From assembly GCA_963801255.1 (NCBI GenBank), contig CAWDEC010000013.1, positions 1 through 64,000 on the forward strand: a stretch of 64,000 nucleotides of DNA. The letters are read 5' to 3'. Position 1 is the first letter of the stretch. Each line of letters begins with the position of its first letter. Shown piece after piece: positions 7,924 through 17,138 of the stretch. A program made the translations under genes and the position numbers. The DNA is from JAICXG01 sp963801255. Its GTDB lineage: Bacteria; Verrucomicrobiota; Verrucomicrobiia; Chthoniobacterales; UBA10450. The notes under the pieces were generated by a model that saw nothing but the letters and a program-made list of their open reading frames with translations, ran no database searches and was not told where the DNA came from.

Positions 7924-9194
7924 TGGACCTGCGACAACAGATCCTCGATTTTGGCAAACGCGCGCGCGGAGCGTCGCGGACTCTCGCGCGACTAAAGGCG
8001 GAAGGGAAAAGCGCCATCCTGCACTCGATGGCGGATGAAATTCTCGCACGCCGCGCTGAAATCCTTGCCGCCAATCAGAAAGATTTGGAAAAGGCCAAGG
8101 AGAGCGGGCTCGCGGGCGCAATGCTCGAGAGACTTACCTTGAACCCGGCGCGGCTCGACGCCATGGCCGACGGCATTCGCCGAGTCGTAAAGCTTCCTGA
8201 TCCCGTCGGTCAAATTCTGCGCGAGTGGACGCAGCCTAACGGAATTCGCATCTCAAAGATTCGCGTTCCCATTGGTGTAATCGGCATTATCTATGAGTCG
8301 CGCCCAAACGTTACGAGCGACGCAGCGGTTCTCTGCATCAAGACTGGTAATGCCGTCATCCTGCGCGGCGGCTCGGAAGCACTGCAATCGAACCTCGCAA
8401 TTGCGAGGGCGCTGCAAAACGGCGGAGCGAGAGCAGGTTTGCCTAACGACAGCATCCAGATCCTTTCGCAAGCCAGTCGCGAAGGCGTGCAGTTCATGGC
8501 GGAAATGGATCGCTATATCGATCTCATTATCCCCCGCGGTGGCAAGGCGCTCATCGAAGCCGTCGTGAGCGCCGCGCGGATGCCGGTGATCAAACATTCT
8601 GACGGTGTCTGCATTGTCTACGTCGATCGCGAAGCCGATCTGGATATGGCCATCGAGATCGTAGACAACGCCAAGACACAACGGCCGGGAGTGTGCAATG
8701 CGATTGAAACCGTCCTCGTGCATCGCCAGATCGCTTCGCCCTTTCTCGATCGACTGGCAGCTCGCCTAACGAAAAAGGGAGTTGAACTACGGGCGGATGA
8801 AGCAGCCTTCACAAAGCTCGAATCTTTGCGCTACGAAACACTGCGCATGGCAACCGACGAAGACTGGTCGACGGAATTTCTGGACCTCATTCTCGCTCTC
8901 CGCGTGGTCGATTCGCCCCACGAAGCCGTCGCCCACATCGAGCGGTTTGGTTCGCACCACAGCGACTGCATCATCACGCGGAACGAGGAGACCGCGGAGC
9001 AATTTCTCGCGGAAATCGATTCCGCGACAGTTTACTGGAACGCTTCCACCCGCTTTACCGACGGCGGTGAGTTTGGTTTTGGCGCTGAGATCGGAATCAG
9101 CACCGACAAACTGCATGCCCGCGGCCCAATGGGTCTCGAGGAACTGACAACCTACAAGTATCTTATCCGCGGAGACGGACAGGTGCGGAGCTGA
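7923..9194 (+). CDS. proA: Glutamate-5-semialdehyde dehydrogenase (gamma-glutamyl phosphate reductase)
   Basis: Second proline-pathway enzyme: reduces gamma-glutamyl phosphate with NADPH. The 423 residues match the full-length family. It has the early 'KSAILHSMADEIL', 'GVIGIIYESRPNVTSDAA', 'AVILRGGSEALQSN', the catalytic cysteine in 'QRPGVCNAIETVLVH', and 'FTDGGEFGFGAEIGISTDKL' near the end. It is co-translated with proB through a one-base TAATG overlap. Two copies of the 9-mer lie inside it, at 8441 and 8764, encoding Pro-Asn and Leu-Thr. Confidence 0.96.
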   Translation: MDLRQQILDFGKRARGASRTLARLKAEGKSAILHSMADEILARRAEILAANQKDLEKAKESGLAGAMLERLTLNPARLDAMADGIRRVVKLPDPVGQILREWTQPNGIRISKIRVPIGVIGIIYESRPNVTSDAAVLCIKTGNAVILRGGSEALQSNLAIARALQNGGARAGLPNDSIQILSQASREGVQFMAEMDRYIDLIIPRGGKALIEAVVSAARMPVIKHSDGVCIVYVDREADLDMAIEIVDNAKTQRPGVCNAIETVLVHRQIASPFLDRLAARLTKKGVELRADEAAFTKLESLRYETLRMATDEDWSTEFLDLILALRVVDSPHEAVAHIERFGSHHSDCIITRNEETAEQFLAEIDSATVYWNASTRFTDGGEFGFGAEIGISTDKLHARGPMGLEELTTYKYLIRGDGQVRS

Positions 9195-9287
9195 AATTCT
9201 CGTTCAGCGGCACTCGGTGCGCGGCGAAGCGTGCTCCGATATTCAAGTCTCGATCATCGCGTCGCGCTTCCGCCGGCGGCTTCGCCG

Positions 9288-9746
9288 TTAGCTCAGAGGA
9301 TATTCAACCTTTGCGACTGTGACAATATCGCCGTCCGGCAGACTGATTCGACCCCCGGCTTCGGCTGCTAACAAAGCGCGGCCCAGGGGCGAAATCCAGC
9401 TCACCGCTTCCGGGAAAAGATCGAGCTCGTCCACGCCGACGATCCGATAATGGTATTCCTCGCCCACTGAGTTCCTCAGTGTAACTCGAGCGCCGAATGC
9501 GATCTCGTTTTCAGCTTCGTTAGGCGCCTCGACAACAGTAATCGATTTCAATACCCGTTCCAATTCGGCGATCGCCAATTCGTTAGGCGATTTATCCCCG
9601 GACAAACGCATCAGTCTTTTCCGCAAGAGACTCGCACCCGTGGCAGTGGCATAATTGGCCGCACCCGGTGGCAAACCGGAAGGCGCGCGCGATCGGCCCG
9701 ATCTCTCGGGCGGATCGACGTCCTCTTTCACAAAAGCCCTGCTCAT
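9288..9746 (-). CDS. GreA/GreB family elongation-factor-like protein
   Basis: From ATG 9746 ('MSRAFVKEDVDPPERSGR') about 152 residues. A basic, Pro-rich N-terminus is followed by a short helical part ('SLLRKRLMRLSGDKSPNELA') and the GreA/GreB C-terminal FKBP-like domain ('IAFGARVTLRNSVGEEYHYR', 'DLFPEAVSWISPLGRALLAA', 'GDIVTVAKVEYPLS'). The coiled coil of true GreA is shortened, so the protein may act as a Rnk- or GreB-like binder of RNA polymerase and not as a standard cleavage factor. It is convergent with proA. Two 9-mers lie inside it, at 9517 and 9580. Confidence 0.8.
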   Translation of the reverse strand: MSRAFVKEDVDPPERSGRSRAPSGLPPGAANYATATGASLLRKRLMRLSGDKSPNELAIAELERVLKSITVVEAPNEAENEIAFGARVTLRNSVGEEYHYRIVGVDELDLFPEAVSWISPLGRALLAAEAGGRISLPDGDIVTVAKVEYPLS

Positions 9747-9906
9747 GATTGGCGTTTTCGGGAGTGGATGACTCGCGACCGGCAAAGCGACCGCATCCTA
9801 TTCTCCCGAGACAAAAACGGGATTCAATGCACTAAAGACGCAATTGCGGTTTAGTGGTTGATTACAAATTTCTTTCGCGGGCACGAAAACTTCTGCTTCT
9901 TTCCTT

Positions 9907-10272
9907 ATGCGAGTGCTGATCGCCGACGACGAAAGAGCCTTCGCGCTTGTCCTGGCTGAGATGGTGCGCTCCCTCGGTTACGAAGTGGTCGGCGTGGTGC
10001 ATAGCGGGTTGGACGCGATCCGATATTACAAACAGCATAAGCCAGACCTCGTGCTGATGGACTTCGCCATGGCGCGACTCAATGGGCTCACTGCCTGTCG
10101 CAACATCTTGAGCGAAGATCCGAAAGGCCGAATCCTTTTCCTCTCCGGCTTAAGTGACCGACGCGAGCTTACCCCCGAAGCGTCGGGTGCGTTAGCTGTT
10201 CTTCCCAAGCCCATCGCCCGTGCGCAGCTCGAAAAGGCGCTTCAGGAAGCCGCCTGCAACTATTTCGAGTAG
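9907..10272 (+). CDS. Stand-alone response-regulator receiver protein
   Basis: 121 residues, a single receiver domain with no output domain. It has the acidic pocket 'IADDE' (residues 5-9), phospho-acceptor Asp52 in 'LVLMDFAMARLNG', a Ser in 'ILFLSGLSD' and the conserved Lys101 in 'VLPKP'. It is similar to CheY-type phosphotransfer partners. The histidine-kinase operon ends about 860 bp away on the other strand, so it may be a target of those kinases; that is inference. Its 3' end overlaps the convergent BamE-like gene by 13 bp. Confidence 0.85.
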   Translation: MRVLIADDERAFALVLAEMVRSLGYEVVGVVHSGLDAIRYYKQHKPDLVLMDFAMARLNGLTACRNILSEDPKGRILFLSGLSDRRELTPEASGALAVLPKPIARAQLEKALQEAACNYFE

Positions 10273-10667
10273 GAGGAGTGACTGACGACCGTTGTAGTCG
10301 TGACGGTTCTGGCTTTGACGCTGTTGCGCGAGCTCCAAACCAGATAGCGCAGGACACGACCGTCCGGCGTTAGCTCCACCCATAGCTCTTGGGCGTCCAT
10401 CCTCAGACCGCCGATAAGTGAGCCGATGAATGGCGTATAACCCCGCCAAGGCATGGGAACGGATCGCATGAAGTCCAGTGTCACGTGGTGACGCAGGTCA
10501 ACCTGTCGAGTTGAGGGACGGCCAAAAAAATGAACAAGGTCAGCCTCTGTCGTTTGACCGATGCGAATCTGGTCAACCTTTCCCTGGGTGATGGAAGGAT
10601 CGAACCAGGCCCACGTCGTTAGGCAGGAAGAGATGAGAATGAGGCTGACGAGAAGTTTTGTTTTCAT
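10260..10667 (-). CDS. BamE/SmpA-like secreted protein
   Basis: 135 residues with an N-terminal signal ('LLVSLILISSCLTTWAW'). The body has the BamE/SmpA/OmlA arrangement, 'ITQGKVDQIRIGQTTEADLV', then 'HFFGRPSTRQ'. BamE-type folds occur in outer-membrane assembly lipoproteins and in many periplasmic proteins of unknown role. The Cys in 'SSCLTTW' is a possible but atypical lipobox. It is the third BamE-like gene of the window; the other two are in the nuo operon. Confidence 0.65.
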   Translation of the reverse strand: MKTKLLVSLILISSCLTTWAWFDPSITQGKVDQIRIGQTTEADLVHFFGRPSTRQVDLRHHVTLDFMRSVPMPWRGYTPFIGSLIGGLRMDAQELWVELTPDGRVLRYLVWSSRNSVKARTVTTTTVVSHSSYSK

Positions 10668-10718
10668 TTTCGGAAACAGGCATTCTGCACAAATCGACGA
10701 CCCAGTGCAGCAAAATCC

Positions 10719-11087
10719 TTACCCCATCATGGGCAAAAACTCTTCCCGCACCACCTTTCCCTCTTTCACTTTGTAAATGCCAACCTCCGAACCCTGCATG
10801 CGCTGGCCGGAATTTTTATCTGTGACATCAATGTCGAAGCGCACCACGAAGGTGTCGCGAGCGACAAATGGCCCGCTTGCCTTCGCACTATGAACTTCGT
10901 GATTCTCGATCCACCATTTTGATTTCTGGGCAACGGCATCGAGACCCTTCATTTCCTCCGGCATCCCACCCATCGCCCGCGGTTCCAGACTGACGATGTC
11001 CTTGTCATAAAGCGACCTCGCCGCTTCCTCGTATTCACCCTTGTTACAAAGTTCGATTAACTTCCTTCCTACCTCTTCTGTACTCAT
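10719..11087 (-). CDS. SnoaL-like / NTF2-fold protein
   Basis: 122 residues with the NTF2-like layout. An N-terminal helix 'EEVGRKLIELCNKGEYEEAA' is followed by 'LYDKDIVSLEP', 'MKGLDAVAQKSKWWIENHE', and paired strands 'FVVRFDIDVTDKNSGQRMQG' and 'VGIYKVKEGKVVREEFL'. SnoaL-type proteins form cone-shaped pockets and include enzymes and binding proteins. The substrate is not predictable. No signal peptide. It stands alone on the minus strand. Confidence 0.8.
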   Translation of the reverse strand: MSTEEVGRKLIELCNKGEYEEAARSLYDKDIVSLEPRAMGGMPEEMKGLDAVAQKSKWWIENHEVHSAKASGPFVARDTFVVRFDIDVTDKNSGQRMQGSEVGIYKVKEGKVVREEFLPMMG

Positions 11088-11133
11088 GGTCTCCTAATCG
11101 TTGCGGAGACTTCACCGCGCAAGAAAATTTCAG

Positions 11134-12816
11134 CTAATCGGTGCGCGCAAAATCGGGATGCGGTGCGGAAGCGATGGCGCTTTCCAGCGCCTGGATATTA
11201 ACCGGCTTGGTCAGATGAGCGAAAAAGCCGCTTGCCCGGCTGCGTGCGATGTCCTGGTCTGTGCCATACCCACTGAATGCAATCCCAGGAAGTCCGTAAG
11301 TCTCGTGCAGCTCCGCCATAAGTTTGTGGCCGTCGCAGTCAGGCAGGCCCAAATCCGAGATGATGAGATCCCAATCGCCGCTGGCCGCTCTTTCGCGGGC
11401 GGCTTCGGCGGTGGCCACGCCGCCTACCGTATGGCCACGGCGGCGCAGAAGTTGTTCCAGCGTGGCGCGCGTTTGTTCGTGGTCTTCGACCAGTAAAATA
11501 TGCCGCGTCGGCGCGGGACCCGCGTGGACGGCTTCGTTAGGCAGAGTCGCCTCTGCAGTCGATGCGAGAACCGCAAGAGGCAATTTAATGCGGAAAGTGG
11601 CTCCACGCCCGCGCCCTTCGCTTGCCACGGAAATGGAGCCGTTTTGCAGCTCTACCAACCGATGCGTGATGGCCAGTCCCAGACCGATGCCACCGAAGCG
11701 ATGCCCACGAACGTGATTCTCCTGAATGAATGCGTCGAAAATCCGGCTGAGCATGGAAGGTTCGATGCCAATGCCGGTATCGATGATTTCTACCTCGAGC
11801 TTGCCGTCCTCGTCCGTAGCGTTGCGCGTGCGGACGGTAACCGCGCCGCCACGCGGCGTAAACTTGACCGCGTTCTTGAGCACGTTCCAAAAAATCTGCT
11901 GCAACCGCACGGCGTCGGCTCTGATCGTGTGGTGAGCGGCCGCGAGATCCAGGACCACTTTTATTTCGCGTTCCTTTATGTCGGCGAGCAAAATGTTGAG
12001 CGCATGCTGAAGCGCGGCGTGGGCATCGATTGGACGAAGATCGAGTCGTAGTTTGCCGCCCGAGATGCGGGTGACATCGAGAAGATCGTCGATCAATTGC
12101 GCCTGGAGCGCGATACCCTTGGCGATAACTTCTATATCGCCTCGGGCTTGCGGTGGAAGCGTTTGGTCCTCGACGAGCGCAGTGGCGAGCAGGAGCGCGG
12201 GGTTAAGTGGTGTGCGTAATTCGTGGGAAAGCGCGGCGAGAAAATCGTCTTTTGCGCGAGTGGCCGCCTCGGCGCGCAGTTTAGCGGCTTCTGCGCTCAA
12301 ACGCGCCGCTTCCGCCGTTTCGAGCAAAGCACGGACTTGTTGTTCGCTTTCACGTAGCGCCGCGTTTGCCTGTTCTAACTCGGCGGTACGCTCGACAACT
12401 TTCCCCTCCAGCTCGATGGCGTGACGCTTCTGTTGCAGGGCATAGCGAATGGAACGCTCAAGGTCCACGGCGTTGATCTCGCCTTTGACCAAGTAATCCG
12501 CCGCGCCCGCAGCGAGCGCTTCCAGCGCCAAGTTGCGATCGCCCTCGCCGGTGAGAACAATGATAGGCGCCTTGCAACCATGACTTAGCGCCTTGCGCAA
12601 CAAGGCGAGCCCGTCGCCTTTGCCGAGCCGGTAATCAAGCAACACCGCGTCGTGTTCGCAGCGCGAGACTTCGACCATTCCGCTGTCGAAGTCTTTGGCC
12701 CAATCGATCGCGAGAGTCACGTTCGGGATTTCCTGCAGCAATTCTTTTGTCAGCAGGTAATCATCTTCGTCATCCTCGACCAGGAGGACGCGGAAAGGGC
12801 TTTTCGCTCTATCCAC
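11134..12816 (-). CDS. Hybrid histidine kinase REC-HisKA-HATPase-REC
   Basis: 560 residues. An N-terminal receiver (about 8-125; Asp61 in 'AVLLDYRLG', Lys111) is followed by a coiled coil (about 135-185). The dimerisation domain carries His198 ('FLAALSHELRTPLNP'), and the ATPase domain shows 'NVLKNAVKFTPRGGAV', 'DTGIGIEPSMLSRIFDAF' and 'GGIGLGLAI'. A C-terminal receiver (about 440-555) has 'LIISDLGLPDCDG' and 'LTKPV'. There is no membrane segment, so it is a cytoplasmic relay protein. It is the third gene of an operon, overlapping the upstream receiver gene by 8 bp, and is probably fed by that receiver. Confidence 0.95.
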   Translation of the reverse strand: MDRAKSPFRVLLVEDDEDDYLLTKELLQEIPNVTLAIDWAKDFDSGMVEVSRCEHDAVLLDYRLGKGDGLALLRKALSHGCKAPIIVLTGEGDRNLALEALAAGAADYLVKGEINAVDLERSIRYALQQKRHAIELEGKVVERTAELEQANAALRESEQQVRALLETAEAARLSAEAAKLRAEAATRAKDDFLAALSHELRTPLNPALLLATALVEDQTLPPQARGDIEVIAKGIALQAQLIDDLLDVTRISGGKLRLDLRPIDAHAALQHALNILLADIKEREIKVVLDLAAAHHTIRADAVRLQQIFWNVLKNAVKFTPRGGAVTVRTRNATDEDGKLEVEIIDTGIGIEPSMLSRIFDAFIQENHVRGHRFGGIGLGLAITHRLVELQNGSISVASEGRGRGATFRIKLPLAVLASTAEATLPNEAVHAGPAPTRHILLVEDHEQTRATLEQLLRRRGHTVGGVATAEAARERAASGDWDLIISDLGLPDCDGHKLMAELHETYGLPGIAFSGYGTDQDIARSRASGFFAHLTKPVNIQALESAIASAPHPDFARTD

Positions 12817-13288
12817 GCCCGCCTCCGTTTTCGCCGTTTTCCTCGCCCGGCAAAGCCACGATTTCGAGCCAGTATTTCCCCAATACTTTGACCACCTCCG
12901 CCATGGCGGAAAAGGTGACCGGCTTGGTGATGTAGGAGGCGGCCGATAGATCGTAAGTGCGGTAAATGTCCTCCTCCGCTTTCGAGGTCGTTAGGATAAC
13001 GATGCGGATATGCTTCAGCTTGGGATCGGCCTTAATCTCCTTAAGTGCCTCGCGCCCGTCCTTCTTTGGCATGTTCAGGTCGAGTAGGATGAGGCCAGGA
13101 CGTGGTGAACTGGCTGGGTCTTCGTATTTTCCGCGACGCTTCAGATAGTCGAGAAGCTCGACGCCGTCTTCGACGAAACGCAAATCATTCGCCAGCCGGC
13201 TCTCTTCGAAAGCTTCCTTGGTCATGAGCCGATCGTCAGCGTCGTCGTCGGCCATCAGGATGGTAATAGGCTTGCCAATTTCTTGCAT
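12809..13288 (-). CDS. Rcp1-type response regulator (receiver only)
   Basis: 159 residues. The receiver has 'MADDDADDRLMTKEAF', phospho-acceptor Asp70 in 'LILLDLNMPKKDGREAL', 'IVILTTSKAEEDI' and 'SYITKPV'. The 'LDLNMPKKDG' and 'DPKLKHIRIVILT' wording is typical of the Rcp1 subfamily that partners phytochrome-like kinases. A Gly/Glu-rich tail follows. It sits 12 bp downstream of the CHASE3 kinase and overlaps the hybrid kinase, so the three form one relay operon. Confidence 0.93.
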   Translation of the reverse strand: MQEIGKPITILMADDDADDRLMTKEAFEESRLANDLRFVEDGVELLDYLKRRGKYEDPASSPRPGLILLDLNMPKKDGREALKEIKADPKLKHIRIVILTTSKAEEDIYRTYDLSAASYITKPVTFSAMAEVVKVLGKYWLEIVALPGEENGENGGGRG

Positions 13289-13300
13289 TTCTCTTTCCTC

Positions 13301-14743
13301 TCACGTTTGGCGCTGGGGGAGGTGAACGAAAAATGTCGCGCCCCGCTCGGGCATGCTGCGGGCGGTGATCGTCCCACCATGTCTTTGCACGATCTTTCGA
13401 CAGATAGCGAGCCCCATGCCGGTTCCCTCGTATTCCTGCCGGCCATGTAGACGCTGAAAGAGCTCGAAAATTCGATCGAGATAAATTTCCTCAAACCCGA
13501 TCCCGTTGTCGGATACGGAAATTTCCCAGCTTGGGACGGAATCGCCATTACGCTCCGCTGGATCCAGCTGCCGGCTCGCCACCTTTACCACCGGTGGCGC
13601 GCCCGGTCGAATGAACTTTAGTCCGTTGCCAATCAGATTTTGCAGCAATTGTCGCATTTGCAGTGGATCGGCTTCGATCGTGGGAAGCGGCCCCAGTTCG
13701 ACCCGGCCGCTCGTGCGGTGAATTCGCTCTTCCAAATCGGAGATCACCTCTTCCGCGGTCGCCGCGAGATCGACCGGCACGAATGGTTGTGCCTTGGTTG
13801 TGACGCGCGAAAAGGTGAGCAGCGCATCAATCAAGCTGCGCATCCGGGTCGCGGAAGCGAGCATGCGAGCAAGATAATCGCGACCATGATCGCCCAGCTC
13901 GGCAGCACACCGAGTCTGCAGCCGATCGCCAAAAGCCTGGATCTTGCGGAGTGGTTCCTGCAAGTCGTGCGAAGCGACTGAAGCAAAATGTTCCAGCTCC
14001 CGGTTGCTGCGGCGAAGCGACTCGTTCGCCAGATTCAAATCGGCCGTGCGAGCTTCGACACGGTTTTCGAGCTCATCATTCGCCCGCTCCAGCGCCTCCA
14101 CGCCGCGTTCGTGCGTTGCCAGTTCACGCAAGGTCAGCAGATATGCCGCCACAACCAAACCGAGACCCAATAAGGTAGTGATCAAAGTTGTTATCACCGC
14201 CGATTGATAGCTAAGACGCGATTCCTCCTCGCGTGTTCCGAGCAATTGCCACTCGTTCCCTTGCATTTCGGCCACCAGTCCACGGATCGCTTCCATCTCG
14301 CGTAGTCCCTGCCCTTGCAAAACATAACGGCGCGCTTCCTCCACGCCGCCGCGATCGCGCGCCGTGATTCCGACCGAGAGTGAAGTGAGACGCATGGCGA
14401 CGCGTGATTCCAGTTTCGCAAGGCGTTGCTCCTGGAGCGGATTATCCCGGACGAGCTGCCGCACCTGCGCAATATGATTCTGGATAGAATCGGCTGCCGT
14501 CCGATAGGGAGCGACATAGACCGTTGCACCGGTGAGAAGGTAACTGCGCTGACTGCTTTCCGCCGTGGCAAGGGAGGCCATCACGTCGCGCAGGCCATCG
14601 AGCACTTCGTGGGTGTGGACGACGAGCTTCTCGTTGCGCGAAATACGCAAAAGGTTGCGATAGGAAAGCCATCCGCTCACAAGCAACGCCACAATCGCAA
14701 GGGCAAACCCGAAAGTCGCGCCAAGGCCGACGGTCTTTTTCAT
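13301..14743 (-). CDS. CHASE3-domain membrane sensor histidine kinase
   Basis: 480 residues. A TM helix lies at about 8-28, a periplasmic CHASE3 domain at about 35-180 ('ESSQRSYLLTG' is its hallmark) and a second TM helix at about 183-204 ('TTLITTLLGLGLVVAAYLL'). A coiled coil to about 250 precedes the HisKA domain with His259 in 'FASVASHDLQEPLRKI'. The ATPase domain has 'NLIGNGLKFIRPGAPP', 'DNGIGFEEIYLDRIFELF' and 'GTGMGLAICRKIV'. 'SHDLQEPLRK' kinases usually pair with Rcp1-type receivers, and one follows here. The signal is unknown. Confidence 0.95.
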   Translation of the reverse strand: MKKTVGLGATFGFALAIVALLVSGWLSYRNLLRISRNEKLVVHTHEVLDGLRDVMASLATAESSQRSYLLTGATVYVAPYRTAADSIQNHIAQVRQLVRDNPLQEQRLAKLESRVAMRLTSLSVGITARDRGGVEEARRYVLQGQGLREMEAIRGLVAEMQGNEWQLLGTREEESRLSYQSAVITTLITTLLGLGLVVAAYLLTLRELATHERGVEALERANDELENRVEARTADLNLANESLRRSNRELEHFASVASHDLQEPLRKIQAFGDRLQTRCAAELGDHGRDYLARMLASATRMRSLIDALLTFSRVTTKAQPFVPVDLAATAEEVISDLEERIHRTSGRVELGPLPTIEADPLQMRQLLQNLIGNGLKFIRPGAPPVVKVASRQLDPAERNGDSVPSWEISVSDNGIGFEEIYLDRIFELFQRLHGRQEYEGTGMGLAICRKIVQRHGGTITARSMPERGATFFVHLPQRQT

Positions 14744-14820
14744 GGGGCGGCGCTCAAGCGATTGGGAAAGCTATGATCATCGGCTGCACACCTTCTCGTG
14801 CCCCTCTCTCTACGCAAGCC

Positions 14821-15981
14821 TCAAAATGCCCAGTAGCCTTGGGCGAAGCGACCGGTGTAAAGCGCAAGATAAAGGAGCGACCAGACGCTCACCATCGCAA
14901 AACAGAAGCGCCGCCCGGTGCAAACGATCGCACAAAGAATGAAGACCGGAAAAAGCGTGAGCGTGTAGCGCGGTACACTCAGGACAAAGGCGGTACTATT
15001 GATAAGCAGCCAATTCAGTGTGATCCAGACCGAATAGGAAGGACGCAAGCGCATCCACGACCAAACCGTGCAGACCGAAATCAATACTACGGCGATGAGT
15101 TCGTTCAGCCCTTCGTTCACGTTCGCCCCGAGCGCTCGCAGCCAAACGTCGTGCACGCCGAACCAGGGTGAAGCGAATTTTTTGTACCAGTGCTCCTTCA
15201 TGATTTTGGTGAAGGCAAAGTAGTCGCCGGTGACGTTGTGGTTGAGCCAGAGATAGGCGAGGAAGCCGAGGGGCACTAACGCCAGCCAAACCCAGCGCCA
15301 ATCGATCCGCCGCCTTGCCCAAAAGAGTAACCCGATCTCAGTCGCGAGCGCGGGCAACAGGACGACGCCGTTCACCCGGGTGAGACAGGCTGCTCCGCCT
15401 AACAAACCGGCGAGTTCCCAACGTTCCTTTCGCGCCGCAAGAAAACAGCCCAGAGTGAACGCGAGAAACAGGCTTTCTGTGTAGGGCACATGCAGGAAGA
15501 AGCTCGTCGGAAAGATGAAGAGAAACCAAACGGCATTGCGCGCCACCTCGTTCGACTGATCGCAACGCACCAACTGTCGCAGGAGCAAGCCAGTCGCAAC
15601 CGAGGCGATTCCCGATACGATAAACGCCGCTATGAGGTAATCGGACACGGCCCAGGCGACGCCGCGAACCAGCCAGGGATAAAGAGGAAAAAAGACGAGT
15701 GAGAAAAGCTGGTCACCACTTGCCTGATAACCGTCTCTGGCAAGGCCAAGGTAATGGGTTGCGTCCCAGCGATTCCACATCTCATCCCAGCCGACACGGC
15801 TTTCATTTAGCGATGCGACCGCTTCCAAACCAAAGGTGAGAACCAGGAGTTTGATCCCAAGAACGAGCGCGATCGTTTCCCAGTCCCATCCGCGCACTCT
15901 TGCAAACCAACCCTTATCCTGGCCGGCCGGTGATCCGGTTTCCGAAGCTGTGGCGGTAAGTTTTTTCTTCGAGCTAACCAT
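14821..15981 (-). CDS. PIG-V-like mannosyltransferase family membrane protein
   Basis: 386 residues with about nine hydrophobic helices. The early lumenal loop carries 'RVGWDEMWNRWDATHYLGLA', the acidic catalytic region of GT-C glycosyltransferases. 'LVFFPLYPWLVRG' and 'HVPYTESLFLAFTLGCFLAA' match bacterial relatives of GPI mannosyltransferase 2 (PIG-V). It probably transfers a sugar from a polyprenyl-phosphate donor to a lipid or protein acceptor outside the inner membrane. The acceptor is unknown. It lies downstream of nothing obvious and is divergent from the M28 peptidase. Confidence 0.8.
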   Translation of the reverse strand: MVSSKKKLTATASETGSPAGQDKGWFARVRGWDWETIALVLGIKLLVLTFGLEAVASLNESRVGWDEMWNRWDATHYLGLARDGYQASGDQLFSLVFFPLYPWLVRGVAWAVSDYLIAAFIVSGIASVATGLLLRQLVRCDQSNEVARNAVWFLFIFPTSFFLHVPYTESLFLAFTLGCFLAARKERWELAGLLGGAACLTRVNGVVLLPALATEIGLLFWARRRIDWRWVWLALVPLGFLAYLWLNHNVTGDYFAFTKIMKEHWYKKFASPWFGVHDVWLRALGANVNEGLNELIAVVLISVCTVWSWMRLRPSYSVWITLNWLLINSTAFVLSVPRYTLTLFPVFILCAIVCTGRRFCFAMVSVWSLLYLALYTGRFAQGYWAF

Positions 15982-16104
15982 GCGCCCGCATTTTGCCTTC
16001 TCCGATGAGAAGAATAAAGCCTAACGCCAGGTAAATATCCGCTCGCTCTGGAACCGGAAATTCCCGATCATTTCACCGAGGTCTACGGATAACATAGTCA
16101 TCGC

Positions 16105-17116
16105 ATGGCCAGGCGAACTTTCACCGCTTTCCGCGTCTTTCGCCTGCTCTTCTGGCTCACGTTGTTTCTTCTTTTGGGAGTAAGCTGGTGGTTCATGATC
16201 CGCATGCCCGGCAAAAGCTTTCGCGGCTCGGCACCGCCTTTCACCCAGGGAGCAACTTAAACTCCGGTCCGAGTTGATGGCCCATGTGCAAATGCTGGGG
16301 AGCACAATCGGGGAACGCAATCTCTCACGATATCCTCAGCTCCTGGCCGCGGCACAATACATCGAGAGTCAGTTATCCACGCAGAAGATCGACCGCGACA
16401 GCTATGAAGTGCTCGGCAAGCCCTGCTACAACATCCAAGTCGAATTCCCTGGAAGCTCGCCCGAGATCGTCCTCGTCGGCGCGCATTACGATTCGGTCTT
16501 TGGCTCGCCGGGTGCGAATGACAACGGCAGCGGCGTCGCTGCGCTCCTTGCTCTTGCCCATCGCTTCGCTGCCCAGCCTAACGAAAAGACTCTGCGTTTC
16601 GTCGCTTTCGTAAATGAAGAGCCCGGTCATTTTCAAACGGGCCAGATGGGCAGCTACGTCTACGCTGCGCGCTGTCGTCAGCGCGGCGATCAAATTCGCG
16701 CGATGATCAGCCTCGAGACGATCGGCTACTTTTCCGATCGACCTGGTTCTCAGAAATATCCCGCGGCCGGCCTTGGATTGATCTATCCGCGCACCGGCAA
16801 TTTCATTGGCTTCGTAGGAAATCTTCCTTCACGCGAACTGGTCCGGGAAGCGATCGGGGAATTTCGCCGCCATGCCACCATTCCCTCGGAAGGTGCCGCA
16901 TTGCCTGAGTTCGTTCCCGGCGTCGGATGGTCCGATCAGTGGTCTTTTTGGCAGCAGTCCTATCCGGGAATCATGATTACCGATACGGCCCCCTTTCGTT
17001 ATCCGCACTACCATTCCGCCAGCGATACACCGGACAAACTGAATTATGATGCCATGACCCGGGTGGTGCTTGGAATGCAGGACGTTATCCAGCATCTGGC
17101 CAATCCTTCTCGCTAG
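16105..17116 (+). pseudogene. Membrane-anchored M28 family zinc aminopeptidase, frameshifted near 16240
   Basis: ATG 16105 opens a frame with a TM anchor ('FRLLFWLTLFLLLGVSWWFM') and 'IRMPGKSFRGSAPP', then stops at 16260. The frame one base over continues without a gap, 'SPREQLKLRSELMAHVQMLG', into a full M28 peptidase. Zinc ligands are visible in 'LVGAHYDSVFGSPG', 'GANDNGSGVAAL', 'VNEEPGHF' and 'HYHSASDTPDKL'. M28 enzymes with this N-terminus normally have the anchor and the 'MPG.S.RG..PP' linker in one chain, so a one-base insertion in the TTT at about 16240 is the simplest reading. An untouched ORF starting with TTG at 16274 could make a soluble fragment. Disabled gene or assembly error. 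Confidence 0.75.
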
Positions 17117-17138
17117 CCCCGGCAGAACGACACTCAGC

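Noticed and set aside
9195..9287. Terminator between proA and the Gre-like gene
   Set aside because: GGCGAAGC/GCTTCGCC can pair (9223-9230 with 9279-9286) but the loop is about 48 bases and no T-tract follows.
16021..16320. Minus-strand 99-residue ORF over the M28 anchor
   Set aside because: Low-complexity charged sequence opposite the peptidase anchor; the + strand gives the recognised protein.
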